Assembly: GCF_014360585.1 (NCBI RefSeq) | Contig: NZ_JACIXG010000013.1 | Location: 1-64,000, forward strand | Source of the DNA: Nocardioides sp. | GTDB lineage: Bacteria > Actinomycetota > Actinomycetes > Propionibacteriales > Nocardioidaceae | Length of the DNA: 64,000 bases | Reading direction: 5' to 3' | Shown: positions 25,893 to 34,174 of the stretch, piece by piece | Position numbering within the stretch: position 1 is the stretch's first letter | How the letters are laid out: each line of letters begins with the position of its first letter | The notes under the pieces: generated by a model | Told to the model about the DNA's origin: nothing | What the model saw: the letters and a program-made list of their open reading frames with translations, nothing else | The model's database searches: none | Made by a program: the position numbers and the translations under genes

Positions 25893-27029
25893 CTACGAGC
25901 GGAAGGGGCCGCTGATCTCGTAGGTGATGCCGCCGCTGGAAGAGCCGCTCGTGCCTCGCTGGGAGGAGAAGTACATGCGGTTGCCGGCGGGGTTGAACGC
26001 CACACCGCACAGCTCTGACGAGCTCTGCCCGGTGACCCGGAGGAACGGTGCCACGATGTCGTCGGGAGTGATGATGCAGATCTCCATGTTGCCGCCGTCC
26101 TCGGCGACGTAGAGGTCTCCTGCCGCGGCACCGATGATGTTGTCGACGCCGGTGAGCGGTGGGTTGCTGGTCAGGTTGTCGTCATAGACGACGTCGAGGG
26201 TGTTGGCGGCGGCGTTGTAGGCCCACACCTTGTTGTCGCCCTTGGTGGTGAAATAGCAGATGTCGTTGCGGTAGTAGGCGCCCTCGCCGCCGCTGAACAC
26301 CTTCATGTTCGACACCTGGTCGCGCGTGGGCTTCGGGGAGCCGTCGGGGTCGGGAACATCGGCCCAGGTGAGGGCCGTGGTGAGAACTTGCAGCTTCCCG
26401 GCGGACAGGTCACCCCAGGTGGTCGGGACGAAGCGGTAGAAGCCGCCGTCACTCTTGTCCTCGGTCTGGTAGACGACCTTGCGGACCGGGTCGCAGGCCG
26501 CGGCCTCGTGCGTGAACCGGCCCATCGCGGGACGACGGACGGCAGGCTTGACGCCCCACGGGTCGGTCTCCCAGCTGTAGCCCGCGTCATGCTCCTCGCA
26601 CGAGATCCAGGTGTTCCACGGCGTCGGTCCACCCGCGCAGTTCCGGGTGGTGTTGCCGAGGATGCGGTAGGCGTCGGTGATGTTGGCGTTGCTGTCGAAC
26701 TTGAGGGCGCTCACCCCTCCGCCGCCGCTGCTCATCTCCGAGTTGGACACGTAGATCCATCCGGTTCCGTCGGCGAAGCAGACGCCGCCGTCCGGGGCGC
26801 CGTGCCAGACGTATCCGGTGTTCGCGACAGTCCTCGTCGAGCGAGCGACCACTCGGCTGGTGAACCCTTGGGGCAGCATGATGCCGTTGGCGTCGGCACC
26901 GAGGAGATTGCCGTAGGGGCTAGGCCCGGTCTTGGCTGGGTAGGCGATGGCGGGACGGGTGACGCTGAACCCGAACGCGACGGTTCCAGCGCCGACGACG
27001 GCAGCACGTAGGAAGTTACGACGATCCAT
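25893..27029 (-). CDS. PhoX-family (DUF839) secreted phosphatase-like protein
   Basis: 378 residues with a twin-arginine signal (MDRRNFLRAAVVGAG, cleavage near AIAYPA) and a beta-propeller typical of DUF839/PhoX: GTGWIYVSNSE, NCAGGPTPWNTWISCEEH, KVVYQTEDKSDGGFYRFVP and CGVAFNPAGNRMYFSSQRG. PhoX enzymes are Ca2+/Fe-dependent alkaline phosphatases exported by Tat. This protein is shorter than Pseudomonas PhoX, so activity is not certain. ATG 27029 has a GGAGG ribosome site. No Pho-box is evident to me. Confidence 0.82.
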   Translation of the reverse strand: MDRRNFLRAAVVGAGTVAFGFSVTRPAIAYPAKTGPSPYGNLLGADANGIMLPQGFTSRVVARSTRTVANTGYVWHGAPDGGVCFADGTGWIYVSNSEMSSGGGGVSALKFDSNANITDAYRILGNTTRNCAGGPTPWNTWISCEEHDAGYSWETDPWGVKPAVRRPAMGRFTHEAAACDPVRKVVYQTEDKSDGGFYRFVPTTWGDLSAGKLQVLTTALTWADVPDPDGSPKPTRDQVSNMKVFSGGEGAYYRNDICYFTTKGDNKVWAYNAAANTLDVVYDDNLTSNPPLTGVDNIIGAAAGDLYVAEDGGNMEICIITPDDIVAPFLRVTGQSSSELCGVAFNPAGNRMYFSSQRGTSGSSSGGITYEISGPFRS

Positions 27030-27233
27030 GGGGGGTCCTCCGAGACTCGACAGATCGGGAAGGTGCTCGACATACGCTAGAGATCGGGGCCCCTGCCCAG
27101 GCGTCCTCAGGACGAACAATGCTCAACGCGCCAGCGCTGACCGTGGCGGAGACGGCAACTGACCGTTCGCCGGTCGCGGCAGGATCGTTGTGCCTGACCG
27201 TCTTTGGTGACGTTTGGTGACAGGGTCATGGTC

Positions 27234-27887
27234 ATGAGCGAGGACGCGGTCGAGGAGGAGACGACGAGGCTGCGAGCCCTCGGTGTACGTGTTCGGCAGG
27301 GGGCGCGGAGCCTGCTCCCGACCACGTCGTTGACGTTGCACGGGGGAGAGGTCGCGGTGGCTGTCGGCCCGCCGGGAGGCGGGCACACGTCGTTGGCGTT
27401 GGCGCTGGCGGGGCGGCTCCCGCTGGACGCAGGCAGGGTGGAGGTGGACGGGGACGCGTCACCGCGGGCCCTGCAGACCGCGGTGGCACTGGTCGACGTG
27501 CCGGGGGTCTCCGAGCCGGACGAGATGGTGCCGTTCCGCACGATCCTCGGCGAGGAGCTCGCGATGGCCAAGCACAAGCCGAGTGCTGCGGCCATCGACG
27601 GCTGGCTGGGGACGTACGACCTCGCGACCGGCATCACCACGGAGGCCGTCCCGCCTGCACCACGTCTGGAGATCCTGGGGCGGATGGCGCTGATGCGGCC
27701 AGGCACTCGCTACCTCGTCCTCACCTACCCCGAGCGGCTCGGTCTGCCGGTCGCACGGTGGCTGGACATCGCCAGCGACCTCGCCGGTGCTGAGGGTCGG
27801 CCCGGTGTCCTCGTCACCGCGAGTCGTGCGGTCGTCATCCCGGCCGGAGTCCGGACGTTCACCATCGGCCCTGCGGAGGAAGCATGA
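27234..27887 (+). CDS. Degenerate ABC-type ATPase partner of YhgE/Pip protein
   Basis: 217 residues shaped like a short ABC ATPase, but key residues are lost. The Walker A reads GPPGGGHTS with His in place of the essential Lys. No LSGGQ signature is visible, and the Walker B-like strand YLVLTYP lacks the Asp. It is therefore unlikely to hydrolyse ATP; it may act as a scaffold or regulator. ATG 27234 is preferred (AGGG eight bases upstream); ATG 27228 is also possible. Its stop overlaps the start of the membrane gene (ATGA), so the two are made together. Confidence 0.65.
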   Translation: MSEDAVEEETTRLRALGVRVRQGARSLLPTTSLTLHGGEVAVAVGPPGGGHTSLALALAGRLPLDAGRVEVDGDASPRALQTAVALVDVPGVSEPDEMVPFRTILGEELAMAKHKPSAAAIDGWLGTYDLATGITTEAVPPAPRLEILGRMALMRPGTRYLVLTYPERLGLPVARWLDIASDLAGAEGRPGVLVTASRAVVIPAGVRTFTIGPAEEA

Positions 27888-29737
27888 ACTCGCTGCGTAT
27901 CGCTCTCACCGAGCTGCGCCGGATCACGGCCGGCCGTCTGGCCAAGCTCGTCATCGTCGCGCTCGTCCTGGTTCCCACGCTCTACGCCGGGCTCTACCTC
28001 TACGCCAACCACGATCCGTACGCTCACTTCGACGAGCTCCCGGCAGCCCTCGTCGTGGAGGACACCGGGGCCACGACGACCGACGGCACGAAGATCGAGG
28101 CCGGGCGTGATGTCGCCGACAACCTGCTGAAGTCGGGCGACTTCGAGTGGTCGGAGGTCTCCGCGGCCGAGGCGGAGAAGGACATCCGCGAGGGGGACTA
28201 CTACTTCGCGCTGCGGATCCCGGAGGGGTTCTCCCGAACGTTGACCGGCGCGGAGCGGCTCGACCCGAAGCAGGCGCAGATCCAGGTCATCACCAACGAT
28301 GCCAACTCCTATCTGTCCACCACGATCGCGACCAACGTCACCGACAAGGTCCGCGACGCCATCGCCAGCGAGGTCTCCGAGCAGGCTGCGGCCAGCTTCC
28401 TGCTCGGCATCTCCGACCTCCGCTCGGGCCTGACGAAGGCGGCCGACGGTGCCGCGAAGCTGGAGAAGGGCGCCGGCACGCTCCGCGACGGGGCCGGGAA
28501 GCTGGTCACCGGAGCGGGCGACCTCGAGGACGGCCTGAACACGATCGAAGGCAAGGTCACCGACCTGCCCGCCAAGACACGCGAGCTCGCCACCGGCGCC
28601 CGGAAGGTGGCCGACGCGAACGGCGAGATCGCCGCCACCGGGCAGCGGGCCGCGACCGCCGTCGACGATGCTGTCGCGGCGTACGAGTCGAACCGGGCTG
28701 ATCTCGATACCCGTCTCGAAGCACAGGGCCTGGACGAGCAGCAGCGAGCCGAGGTGCTCGCCATCTACGACCGAGGTTCTGCCCCGCTCGACCGGGTCGA
28801 CCAGCGTGTCGGCGATGTCTCCGGCCGGCTCGACCAGCTCGCCACAGGGGCGGACCAGGTCGCCGACGGCAACGAGCAGCTGGCCGGCGCGATGCCCGAT
28901 CTCGTCGCCGGGATCTCCCAGGCGGCGGACGGCGCCGGTGAGCTCAGCGCTGGCGCGATCCAGCTGCGCGACGGCGCCGGCAAGCTCACGACCGGGGCCC
29001 GCGACCTGAAGGAGGGTCTGCAGGACGGCGCCGAGCAGGCGCCCGCCACCAACGAGGAGCTGCGCGACCGGATCGCCTCGACGATCGCCGACCCGGTCGC
29101 CATCGACTCGGTCTCCGAGGCGAAGGCGTCCTCCTACGGTGCTGGGCTCGCGCCGTTCTTCCTCGCCCTGGGCGCGTGGATCGGCGGGTACGTCCTCTTC
29201 CTGCTCGTCCGGCCGATCTCGACCCGCGCACTGGCCGCCAACCAGACCCCGCTGAGAGTGGCGCTGGGCGGCTGGCTCACCCCTGCCCTCATCGGCGCCG
29301 CGCAGATGGTCGTCGTGCTCGTGGTCGTCGGTCTCGCCGTCGACATCACCCCGGTCAACTGGCTCGGCACGTTCGGATTCCTGCTGCTCACCTCCGCGAC
29401 GTTCATCGCGATCGTGCACATGCTCAACGCGCTCCTCGGCGCACCGGGGCAGTTCCTCGGCCTGGTCCTGATGGTGGTCCAGCTCGTCACCGCCGGCGGC
29501 ACCTTCCCCTGGCAGACGATTCCCGAACCATTGCACTGGCTCCACCACGTACTGCCGATGAGCTATGCCGTCGACGGGCTGCGGCAGCTGATGTACGGCG
29601 GGCTGTCGGGGCGCGTCGTCGCGGACGCACTCGTCCTGGCTGCCTTCCTCGTCGGTGCCTTGCTGCTGACGAGCGTCGGCGCCCGTAGGCAGCGGGTCTG
29701 GACGCCGAAGCGAGTGCGCCCTGAGATCGCCATCTGA
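27884..29737 (+). CDS. YhgE/Pip-family membrane protein
   Basis: 617 residues with the classic YhgE/Pip (ABC-2-like, EsaA-related) layout. There is an N-terminal membrane helix (LVIVALVLVPTLYAGLYLYAN) and a large exterior domain containing a long coiled-coil region with repeated GA(G/A)xLxxGAxxL-type heptads (about 185-380). Five or six C-terminal helices follow (from about 420). Family members include a Lactococcus phage infection protein and parts of type VII secretion and export systems. It is translationally coupled to the degenerate ATPase. Substrate unknown. Confidence 0.85.
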   Translation: MNSLRIALTELRRITAGRLAKLVIVALVLVPTLYAGLYLYANHDPYAHFDELPAALVVEDTGATTTDGTKIEAGRDVADNLLKSGDFEWSEVSAAEAEKDIREGDYYFALRIPEGFSRTLTGAERLDPKQAQIQVITNDANSYLSTTIATNVTDKVRDAIASEVSEQAAASFLLGISDLRSGLTKAADGAAKLEKGAGTLRDGAGKLVTGAGDLEDGLNTIEGKVTDLPAKTRELATGARKVADANGEIAATGQRAATAVDDAVAAYESNRADLDTRLEAQGLDEQQRAEVLAIYDRGSAPLDRVDQRVGDVSGRLDQLATGADQVADGNEQLAGAMPDLVAGISQAADGAGELSAGAIQLRDGAGKLTTGARDLKEGLQDGAEQAPATNEELRDRIASTIADPVAIDSVSEAKASSYGAGLAPFFLALGAWIGGYVLFLLVRPISTRALAANQTPLRVALGGWLTPALIGAAQMVVVLVVVGLAVDITPVNWLGTFGFLLLTSATFIAIVHMLNALLGAPGQFLGLVLMVVQLVTAGGTFPWQTIPEPLHWLHHVLPMSYAVDGLRQLMYGGLSGRVVADALVLAAFLVGALLLTSVGARRQRVWTPKRVRPEIAI

Positions 29738-29777
29738 GTCGGCCCAGCGGACGGCGACTGGAGCGGCAGATATCCTG

Positions 29778-29792
29778 ATAAGGTGGCCTTAT
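29778..29792. promoter_or_regulatory. Palindrome over the MNT gene ribosome site and start
   Basis: ATAAGG-TGG-CCTTAT has perfect 6-bp arms. It covers the AAGGTGG ribosome site and the first bases of the ATG at 29791. This is a natural site for autorepression by the HTH-containing antitoxin, or for an mRNA hairpin. Confidence 0.5.
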
Positions 29793-30264
29793 GACGGTGT
29801 TGGCTGCGTACCGCCAAGCGCGACACGAGGAAGAGGTCGCGCGGCTTCGGCGTGGGCTCGCGCTGCGCGCGATGGTGGCCTCAGGGATGAGTCAGCGGGA
29901 GATCGCCGCCGAGCTCGGCGTGAGTCAGCCTGCGGTCAGTCAGCAGTTGAAGGTGGCACAGGACCTGGCACGGCTTCACCCCGCAGACCTGGTCGAGGCC
30001 GCTGGGCCGGTCCTCCGGAGTGTCGCCGACGACGCGGGCTACCGCCGCCTCGCGGTCTTCGGATCTGTGGCTCGCGGCCTGGCGCGGTTCGACTCTGACA
30101 TAGACCTGATCGTCGAGGCGCCGGAAGGAACGTCGTCCTTCGGGTTCATCCGGTTCAAGAAGATGCTCGAGCAGATCCTCGGACGGGAGGTCGACCTAGT
30201 CGACTACGGCGGCCTGAAGCCGGGGCTTGACGATGACGTACGACGTGATGCGGTGCTGCTCTGA
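29791..30264 (+). CDS. HTH-MNT nucleotidyltransferase (MntA-like antitoxin)
   Basis: 157 residues. The N-terminal half is a helix-turn-helix (MSQREIAAELGVSQPAVSQQL, about 31-51). The C-terminal half is a minimal nucleotidyltransferase with GSVARG...DSDIDLIVE. MNT proteins of HEPN-MNT (type VII) modules neutralise the toxin by AMPylation. Here the HTH fusion adds a means of self-regulation. The start ATG follows AAGGTGG. The stop overlaps the ATG of the HEPN gene (TGATG). The antitoxin is intact although the toxin frame is broken. Confidence 0.85.
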   Translation: MTVLAAYRQARHEEEVARLRRGLALRAMVASGMSQREIAAELGVSQPAVSQQLKVAQDLARLHPADLVEAAGPVLRSVADDAGYRRLAVFGSVARGLARFDSDIDLIVEAPEGTSSFGFIRFKKMLEQILGREVDLVDYGGLKPGLDDDVRRDAVLL

Positions 30265-30588
30265 TGGATCTCAAGGGAGCCAAGGAGTTGCTGCACATCC
30301 AGGCCTGGCTAGACGCTTACCTCGCCGCCCCCTCCTTCAGGAGGCTGGAGACTCGCTCATGATGAAGCTCGGCGAGGCGGCGAACCGAATGTCCCGGCAC
30401 GGTGTCTTGGCGCCCGACGACGTGGAGTGGGCACTCGCCGTGGCCAACCGCAACTTCATCATCCACAGTACGACGAGATCAACCGTGAGCTCACGTGGTT
30501 GACGCTCGCAAAGGACCTACCTGGGTGGGAGGCCTCGCTACGCGGGCTCTTTGCTGAGGCTGGGAAGATGCTCCTGCCGGATGCCTAG
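30264..30588 (+). pseudogene. HEPN toxin (HepT-like), two -1 frameshifts
   Basis: Three successive frames build a HEPN protein. MDLKGAKELLHIQAWLDAYL starts at 30264. QEAGDSLMMKLGEAANRMSRHGV...ANRNFIIH follows, then DEINRELTWLTLAKDLPGWEASL to the stop at 30586-30588. The frame changes near the CCCCC run at about 30330-30335, and at 30465-30467, where one missing C would restore HQYDE after RNFIIH. The RNxxxH RNase motif is intact. As written, no full-length toxin can be made. Either the module is decaying or these are assembly indels. Confidence 0.8.
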
Positions 30589-30675
30589 GCACTGCCGGTG
30601 TCACGACATTTCCGCGCCCTCTAGGTTTGGTCATGCGTCGCCAGACGTACTCCTTCCGAAGGGATCGGCAAAGCC

Positions 30676-31446
30676 ATGAACGTGAACGAACCAGGTGTCG
30701 CTCTGAGCATCGATGGTGCGGTGGCGACCGTGCTGCTGAACCGTCCTGACGTACGCAACGCCCAGCATCCGGCGATGTGGGCGGCGATCGCAGCGTTCCT
30801 CGAGTCGCTTCCGGATGAGGTGCGGGTCGTGGTGGTGCGCGGGGCCGGCGGCACGTTCTCCGCGGGGCTGGACCTGTCGCTGGTCGACCCGAGTGAGACC
30901 GAGGTGCCGGGGAGCCTGGTCGCGACGCTGGCACGCAGCGATCAGGAGGTCATCGACCTGATCGGTGAGTATCAGCGGCCGTTCGCGGCGCTGGCCGACC
31001 CGAGGTTCATCTCGATCGCCGTCATCGACGGGTACGCGATCGGTGCCGGTTTCCAGATGGCGCTGGCCTGCGACCTGCGGATCATGGCCGAGGACGCCTG
31101 GGTCTCCATGAAGGAGCCTGCGCTGGGGCTGGTGCCCGACCTGGCCGGCACCAAGCCGCTGGTCGAGGCCGTAGGCTATGCGCGGGCGCTCGAGATCTGC
31201 GCCACCGCACGCAAGGTGGGAGCTCTCGAGGCCGAGCGGATCGGCCTCGCCCAGAGTGTGGTGCCGGCGACCGAGCTGGACTCCACGCTCACCGACCTGG
31301 TCGGGTCGCTCGTCGCCCACGACGCGACCGCGGTGCGGCGTACGCACGAGCTCCTGGCGGCTGCGTCGAGGCGGAGTCTCGACGAGCAGCGTCTCGCCGA
31401 GCGCACCGCCCAGGTCGGACGGCTCCGCGCGGTGCTCGGGCGCTGA
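30676..31446 (+). CDS. Enoyl-CoA hydratase/isomerase family protein
   Basis: A 256-residue crotonase-fold protein with the oxyanion-hole segments GTFSAGLDLS and DGYAIGAGFQMALACDLRI. The first catalytic Glu region is altered (after GAGF there is no clear Glu pair) and the second position is in MKEPALGLVPDLAGT. The reaction may therefore differ from straight hydration, for example isomerisation or thioester hydrolysis. ATG 30676 is preceded by a weak GAAGGGAT site. It is monocistronic, convergent with the MerR-B12 regulator. Confidence 0.82.
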   Translation: MNVNEPGVALSIDGAVATVLLNRPDVRNAQHPAMWAAIAAFLESLPDEVRVVVVRGAGGTFSAGLDLSLVDPSETEVPGSLVATLARSDQEVIDLIGEYQRPFAALADPRFISIAVIDGYAIGAGFQMALACDLRIMAEDAWVSMKEPALGLVPDLAGTKPLVEAVGYARALEICATARKVGALEAERIGLAQSVVPATELDSTLTDLVGSLVAHDATAVRRTHELLAAASRRSLDEQRLAERTAQVGRLRAVLGR

Positions 31447-31459
31447 GTCTCGTCCGTTG

Positions 31460-32353
31460 CTATCGGGAGATCGCCGCGGCGAGGATCCCCGCCGCGGCAG
31501 CGATGTCGTGGCCCAGGCGGAAGGCGGGCTCGGGAGCGTGGGCCTGCTGGGCGCCGCCGACGGCCACGACGAGATCGGGGCGGCGGTCGCACAGGGCGGT
31601 GATCACCTCGTCGGCGCAGGGGAGGTCGGCGGAGGTCGGGATCGCGAGCACGACGGCGGCGAGATCGGGATCGTCGACGACACCGAGCCAGTCGTCGAGC
31701 GGAAGGTCGGCACCCAGGTAGTCGGTGTCCATGCCGCCGCGGCGGGCGGCGACGGCGAACGCGAAGAGCCCGATCTCGTGCCGGGTGCGGGGAGCCAGTC
31801 CGAGGGCGATGCGAGGGCCGTGCCCGTGGGCGGCTGCCGCCTCGTAGGCGACGGCGAGGCGCCGCATCACCGCGTTCGACGACAGATGCTCGCCGGCGAC
31901 GCTGACCCGGCCGTCCGCCCATGCCTCGCCGAGCTTCTCGAGGGCGGGAAAGACGTGGTCGGTCATCACCGTCTCGAAGCTGCCCAGAGCGAACACCTGG
32001 TCCAGGGTTGCGGCCAGGTCGGTGGTGTCGAGTGCTGATGCGGCAGCGGTCAGTCGCTCCGCGAGGTCGGGGCGCGGGTCGGCGGCGCGGCCGCTCTCCG
32101 GCGACCCCGGGGTCGTGTCCGGAGCAGAGTGTTCGCGATCGAGCCGGACCGCCTCGGCCGCAGCCAGGCCGACCGACCAGCCCTGGTCCACGAGGTGCTT
32201 CATCGAGAGCAGTACGGCGACGTCGTGATCGCCGTACAGGCGATAGCCGTTCTCGGACCGGTGTGGGGTGATCACCCCGTACCGGCGTTCCCAGGCACGA
32301 AGCGTCGCGGTGGTGATGCCGACCCGCTGCGCCGCGTGCTTGATGGTGTACAT
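31460..32353 (-). CDS. litR: LitR/CarH-like MerR regulator with B12-binding domain
   Basis: 297 residues. A MerR-type winged helix is at 1-70 (MYTIKHAAQRVGITTATLRAWERRYG). A four-helix cap follows with the Wx9EH signature (W-ADGRVSVAG-EH), then a Rossmann cobalamin domain with RHEIG in the place of the B12-ligand motif (E/DxHxxG: His and Gly kept, acidic residue changed). CarH/LitR proteins bind adenosylcobalamin, sit on DNA in the dark and dissociate in light. Its start lies eight bases after the SRPBCC stop, so both are co-transcribed. The divergent photolyase operon strongly supports a light role. Photo-sensing is inferred. Confidence 0.82.
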   Translation of the reverse strand: MYTIKHAAQRVGITTATLRAWERRYGVITPHRSENGYRLYGDHDVAVLLSMKHLVDQGWSVGLAAAEAVRLDREHSAPDTTPGSPESGRAADPRPDLAERLTAAASALDTTDLAATLDQVFALGSFETVMTDHVFPALEKLGEAWADGRVSVAGEHLSSNAVMRRLAVAYEAAAAHGHGPRIALGLAPRTRHEIGLFAFAVAARRGGMDTDYLGADLPLDDWLGVVDDPDLAAVVLAIPTSADLPCADEVITALCDRRPDLVVAVGGAQQAHAPEPAFRLGHDIAAAAGILAAAISR

Positions 32354-32361
32354 CTGGTCGG

Positions 32362-32799
32362 CTACCGCGCCAGCTGGCCCAGGGTCGCGCGCAGCTGCTC
32401 GGAAGCCTTGTCGCCCAGGCGGGTGAATGCGGGAGCCAGCAGTGGGGCCACGATCTTGGTCATGCCTTTCAGGTCGAACTCGGCCACGTAGCGCACAGAT
32501 GTCCCGCCGTTGGCTGTCGGTACGAACGTCATCGTGTCATGAGCGACGACCGTCTTGTTCTCGCCGCGGAGCACGATCCGGCTGCCGGGCTCGTAGGTCT
32601 CCACCACGTAGGTGAGATCGGTGGTGCGCCCGAGGAAGCGAGAGGTGTTCGCGTAGGTCGTCCCCACCCCGCCGTCTCCGGAGACGAGGTCGGTGCGCAC
32701 GGTCCCCGGGTCCCAGTGCTCGGTGTTGGTGAAGTCGGCCAAGAAGTCGAACACCTCGGCGGTCGGCGCGGAGGTCTCCACGGTTCGGTCGATTCTCAT
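32362..32799 (-). CDS. SRPBCC (START/Bet v1-like) family protein
   Basis: 145 residues from ATG 32799 (MRIDRTVETSAPTAEVFDFLADF). It has the family features NTEHWDPGTV near residue 30 and GTSVRYVAEFDLKG late in the fold. These proteins form a hydrophobic pocket and carry or modify lipids, polyketides or sterols. It is first in an operon with the MerR-B12 regulator and shares the divergent control region with the lipid/photolyase operon, so its ligand may be a lipid or pigment. Specific ligand unknown. Confidence 0.8.
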   Translation of the reverse strand: MRIDRTVETSAPTAEVFDFLADFTNTEHWDPGTVRTDLVSGDGGVGTTYANTSRFLGRTTDLTYVVETYEPGSRIVLRGENKTVVAHDTMTFVPTANGGTSVRYVAEFDLKGMTKIVAPLLAPAFTRLGDKASEQLRATLGQLAR

Positions 32800-32818
32800 G
32801 ATCGCGTCCCTTTCAAAC

Positions 32819-32851
32819 CTTTGACATACCTTGAACAAGGATTGTACATTC
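32819..32851. promoter_or_regulatory. Putative LitR/CarH operator: three 11-bp-phased ACA repeats over a promoter
   Basis: ACA occurs at 32824, 32835 and 32846, exactly 11 bases apart, each within an nTTnnACA context (CTTTGACA, CTTGAACA, ATTGTACA). The first overlaps a consensus -35 TTGACA (32821-32826). TACATT (32845-32850) can serve as the -10 with an 18-base spacer. CarH tetramers bind tandem 11-bp direct repeats over the -35, as known for Thermus. It is positioned to control the + strand operon from 32903 and, by overlap, the divergent regulator. Confidence 0.6.
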
Positions 32852-32902
32852 GATCCCTGGAACTAGCCAGCGGCAACGCCGCTGCTCGAAGAGGGAGATG
32901 TC

Positions 32903-34174
32903 ATGAGCCGAGCGGCGAGCACCCTGCGGCCGACGGTCGCCGTGATCGGGGGCGGGGTCTCCGGACTGACCGCAGCCCACCTCCTCGGACGCACCCACGA
33001 CGTCACGCTCTTCGAGGCCGACCAGAGACTCGGCGGCCATGCGCACACCCACGACGTCGCGACCGCATCGGGTGCCGTCCTGCGCGTGGACAGCGGCTTC
33101 ATCGTGATGAACGAGCGCACCTATCCGAACCTGCTCCGCCTCTTCGGCGAGCTCGGCGTCGAGACCCGGCCGACCGAGATGAGCATGAGCATCGTCTGCG
33201 ACGACTGCGGTCTGGCGTACGCCGGGGGCAGGGGTCTCGGCGGCATCCTGGCCCAGCCGGGGCGGCTCCGCGATCCACGCTTCGTCCGCATGCTGGCGCA
33301 GGTTCCCCGCTTCCACCGCCGAGCCCGCCGCCTGCTCGAGACCGACAGCGACCTGACCTGGGGAGAGTTCCTGGCCGACGGCGGCTTCAGCGACTACTTC
33401 ATCCAGCACTTCGCAGTGCCGCTGGTCTCCTGCGTCTGGTCGTGCGGTGACGAGGACGCCGCCGGCTATCCCGCCCGGCACCTGTTCGCCTTCCTCGACC
33501 ACCACGGGATGCTCCAGGTCACCGGATCACCCACGTGGCGAACAGTCGTGGGCGGCTCCCGCACCTACGTGGACAAGCTCGCCGAGCGGCTCGGAGACGT
33601 CCGCGTCGGCGAGCCCGTGACCGCGGTGGCGCGATCTGCCGATGGTGTCGAGGTGCGCACCGCGACCGGGACCAGAGGCTTCGACCGAGTGGTGGTGGCG
33701 ACCCACGCAGACCAGGCCCTGAGGCTCCTGGCGGATGCGACCCCGGAGGAGAAGGCGGATCTGGCCGCCATCGGATACGCACGGAACGAGACCTGGCTGC
33801 ACCGCGATGCCACCCTGCTGCCGGATCCTCCCCGAGCTCGAGCGTCGTGGAACTACCGCCTGGCCGCGTGCGGCGGCAGCGCCGACAAGGTGGTCGTCAG
33901 CTACTGGATGAACCGTCTTCAGGGCCTCGACGACCGCGACGAGCACGTGGTCACCCTCAATGCCACCGAGCACGTGGACCCGGCCAAGGTCACCGCACGG
34001 ATGACCTACGAGCACCCGGTCTTCACCACCGAGGCCGTCGCGGCGGCGACGCGGCTGCGTACCGCAGGCGGCCCCAGGCTGGCCTTCGCCGGGGCGCACC
34101 TCGGCTGGGGCTTCCACGAGGACGGCTGCCGCTCCGGGGTGGAGGCGGCGGAATCGTTCGGAGCGACCTGGTGA
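32903..34174 (+). CDS. FAD/NAD(P)-binding oxidoreductase (amine-oxidase/desaturase-like)
   Basis: 423 residues. A Rossmann FAD site (VAVIGGGVSGLTAAHLL) is at about 12-28, followed by FEADQRLGGHAHTHDV, which closely resembles the flavoproteins paired with DUF1365 and cyclopropane synthase in other bacteria. The C-terminal FAD contact is GPRLAFAGAHLGWGFHEDG. Likely modifies a lipid acyl chain; in Rhodobacter a similar cluster is linked to singlet-oxygen response and furan fatty acids. A GAGGGAG ribosome site precedes ATG 32903. First gene of a five-gene operon; overlaps the next gene by GTGA. Confidence 0.82.
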   Translation: MSRAASTLRPTVAVIGGGVSGLTAAHLLGRTHDVTLFEADQRLGGHAHTHDVATASGAVLRVDSGFIVMNERTYPNLLRLFGELGVETRPTEMSMSIVCDDCGLAYAGGRGLGGILAQPGRLRDPRFVRMLAQVPRFHRRARRLLETDSDLTWGEFLADGGFSDYFIQHFAVPLVSCVWSCGDEDAAGYPARHLFAFLDHHGMLQVTGSPTWRTVVGGSRTYVDKLAERLGDVRVGEPVTAVARSADGVEVRTATGTRGFDRVVVATHADQALRLLADATPEEKADLAAIGYARNETWLHRDATLLPDPPRARASWNYRLAACGGSADKVVVSYWMNRLQGLDDRDEHVVTLNATEHVDPAKVTARMTYEHPVFTTEAVAAATRLRTAGGPRLAFAGAHLGWGFHEDGCRSGVEAAESFGATW

